Position numbers and translations under genes: made by a program. The notes beneath the pieces are model-generated. The model ran no database searches. It was not told where the DNA came from and was given only the letters and a program-made list of their open reading frames with translations. 64,000 bases of DNA from Prorocentrum cordatum (lineage: Eukaryota > Sar > Dinophyceae > Prorocentrales > Prorocentraceae): contig CAUYUJ010019278.1 of the NCBI GenBank assembly GCA_963575745.1, positions 99,712 to 163,711 of the forward strand, in the 5' to 3' direction. Shown here piece by piece: positions 62,700 to 64,000 of this stretch (the stretch's first letter is position 1; every line of letters begins with the position of its first letter).

Positions 62700-63974
62700 T
62701 CAAGACCTCATGTATAGTTGAAGCCTCCCTGGGAGTAAAACTTGGGATGCGAAACCTTCCGCAGCGCGGAAAATGCACGACTCAAAAATGTTCTGCAACG
62801 GGAACACACGAGGAGCAGCGCGAACGGTGCATGTGGCGTGCGAGGCGTGCAATTCGGAAACCGTCCATTTTGAAAGCACGCTCACGAGACGACCACCTAT
62901 CTGCGCATGAATGTACACTTCACCGACACCGAGGCCGCCTTGCTCATTCTTAAATGCAACGACGTCTCCAATGTAAACAGCCTTGCCGTTGATGTGGACA
63001 GAGGCGGAGCTCTCGATGCACAATGAAGGATCAATAGGCAGCGCATCGCGCAATGCCTTGGCCAGCCTGGCGCTTGCCATCTTTGGGGCGAGCAGGTCCA
63101 CGTCAAACAGCTTGTGCGAGGCAACATCGTGAAGGTGTTTCACCGCCACCTCCTCCATGATCCCTCGGTCGTAGTTCTGAACGGCGTGGCGACCACAAGC
63201 GAATGCCTTGATCACTCGGTGCTTCCTTTCTTGAGCGAAAGTTGAAAGAAGGCACCCTTGCTTCTCCATCTAAGCTGGTACGTGGAAGTCTAGATGGTCC
63301 TTGGGCTTAAAAAGTTCTACACCGTATGCGGACTCATGTAGTTGCATGTGCAATACCAGCTGATGCTTCAACATGCCCGACGTGATGAGACCACTGCTGG
63401 CATTGACCAGCATGTCGAGCACCTTGCACAAGGCCAAGATGCTATCGACCTCAGCCTTCAAAACACCTGCTCGATCAATTTTTTACCGTTCAGACTGGTT
63501 CCCGTGCGCACTTTCTTGCCATGAGCATACCCACGCGGCCACACCCAGTTCCCCACGTACGGTTGAAGCGAAGATATGCCCAACTGGTAGTTGGCTGATC
63601 GACCCAAGAACTCATGTACTTCACGCTCGCATGTCCCCCCACCATGTAGCAGCGCATCCAGTCCCAAGCAACAACGTCCCTACCATGTAGCAGACCTGCA
63701 AATCGAGGTCTTCGTCCTGAGATATAGATTGAGCATGGTAAGAAAAAACTAGAAGGATCTCTAAACCCTCGAGCCGTCCAGGCTCATGCTGTGCAACATA
63801 CTTGAACCGTCGTTGAATTCCGCGGATCGTCTCACCCGTGTGCACATGGAACTTGCTGGGGTCTCTGCAACTGGATGGGACGCAGTAGCCCGTGCTGTCT
63901 GGAAATAAACTGCTGCGCGGCATCACCACAATTTGACATAAACAACATGGTTCACCCCCGCCGACCCCTTGCAC
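62700..63974 (-). pseudogene. Broken gene, possibly transposon-derived; runs towards the right window edge
   Basis: Three consecutive minus-strand pieces form one protein: 63974-63621, then (frame change) 63667-63458, then 63461-62700. The last piece has an in-frame TAG at 63272-63270 between LDFHVPA and MEKQGCLL. Features seen are LLHGGGTCEREVHEFL, LKHQLVLHMQLHES, KPKDHLDFHVPA, FAQERKHRVIKAFA and a C-terminal segment with INGKAVYIGDVVAFKNEQGG. The KPKxHxxFH...FxxERKHRxxK pattern reminds me of multi-copy dinoflagellate proteins of presumed transposon origin, but I cannot name the family. Two frame changes and the stop indicate a pseudogene, unless read through. Confidence 0.5.
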
Positions 63975-64000
63975 GCCAGACCGAATTTATGAGCACGTTC

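Overview
The window looks like nuclear DNA of a dinoflagellate-type protist. The evidence is high GC, almost no single-copy gene content, several LINE-type retrotransposon copies that encode proteins, very dense purine-rich trinucleotide microsatellites, two satellite arrays, and many short foldback (inverted-repeat) elements. Genus cannot be fixed from sequence alone. No rRNA, tRNA, CRISPR array or bacterial-style operon was found.

Layout. 1-9.2 kb: LINE-A, plus strand, 5' end outside the window. It encodes in order a low-complexity gag-like region, RNase H, an apurinic-type endonuclease (EEP), reverse transcriptase (FVDD), two C2H2-type zinc fingers and a C5-cytosine-methyltransferase-like domain (FSG, PPC, LEHP motifs). 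It ends in two 76-bp copies of a hairpin unit. 9.85-10.14 kb: a fragment homologous to the LINE-A 3' end. 10.87-14.96 kb: LINE-B, a decayed relative whose RT is broken by a (TCC)n tract and by a 163-bp element with target-site duplications, but whose methyltransferase-like ORF is still open. 15-23 kb: intergenic, with four different foldback elements packed into 0.9 kb, the 163-bp family and microsatellites. 23.1-25.07 kb: a satellite with a 159-bp period. 25-33.5 kb: dispersed repeats and trinucleotide tracts. 33.5-35.75 kb: a 77-bp satellite ending in a GGTAT repeat. 38.9-44 kb: LINE-C, minus strand, heavily frameshifted. 45-46.35 kb: possible minus-strand gene fragment with an SH3-like domain. 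48.3-54.4 kb: LINE-D, minus strand, apparently intact (ORF1 with zinc finger and coiled coil; ORF2 with EEP, RT, zinc knuckle, RNase H and C-terminal zinc motifs), with the same microsatellite on both sides. 54.4-62.6 kb: dispersed repeats. 62.7-64 kb: a broken minus-strand gene, possibly transposon-derived, running off the right edge.

The recognisable proteins are mostly selfish-element enzymes for target-primed retrotransposition: the endonuclease nicks, the RT copies, RNase H removes the RNA strand. The unusual part is the methyltransferase-like domain at the end of the LINE-A/LINE-B polyprotein and the placement of RNase H before the endonuclease. A second notable finding is the 163-179 bp dispersed element: nine copies, four with perfect 5-bp target-site duplications, one of them inside the LINE-B RT.
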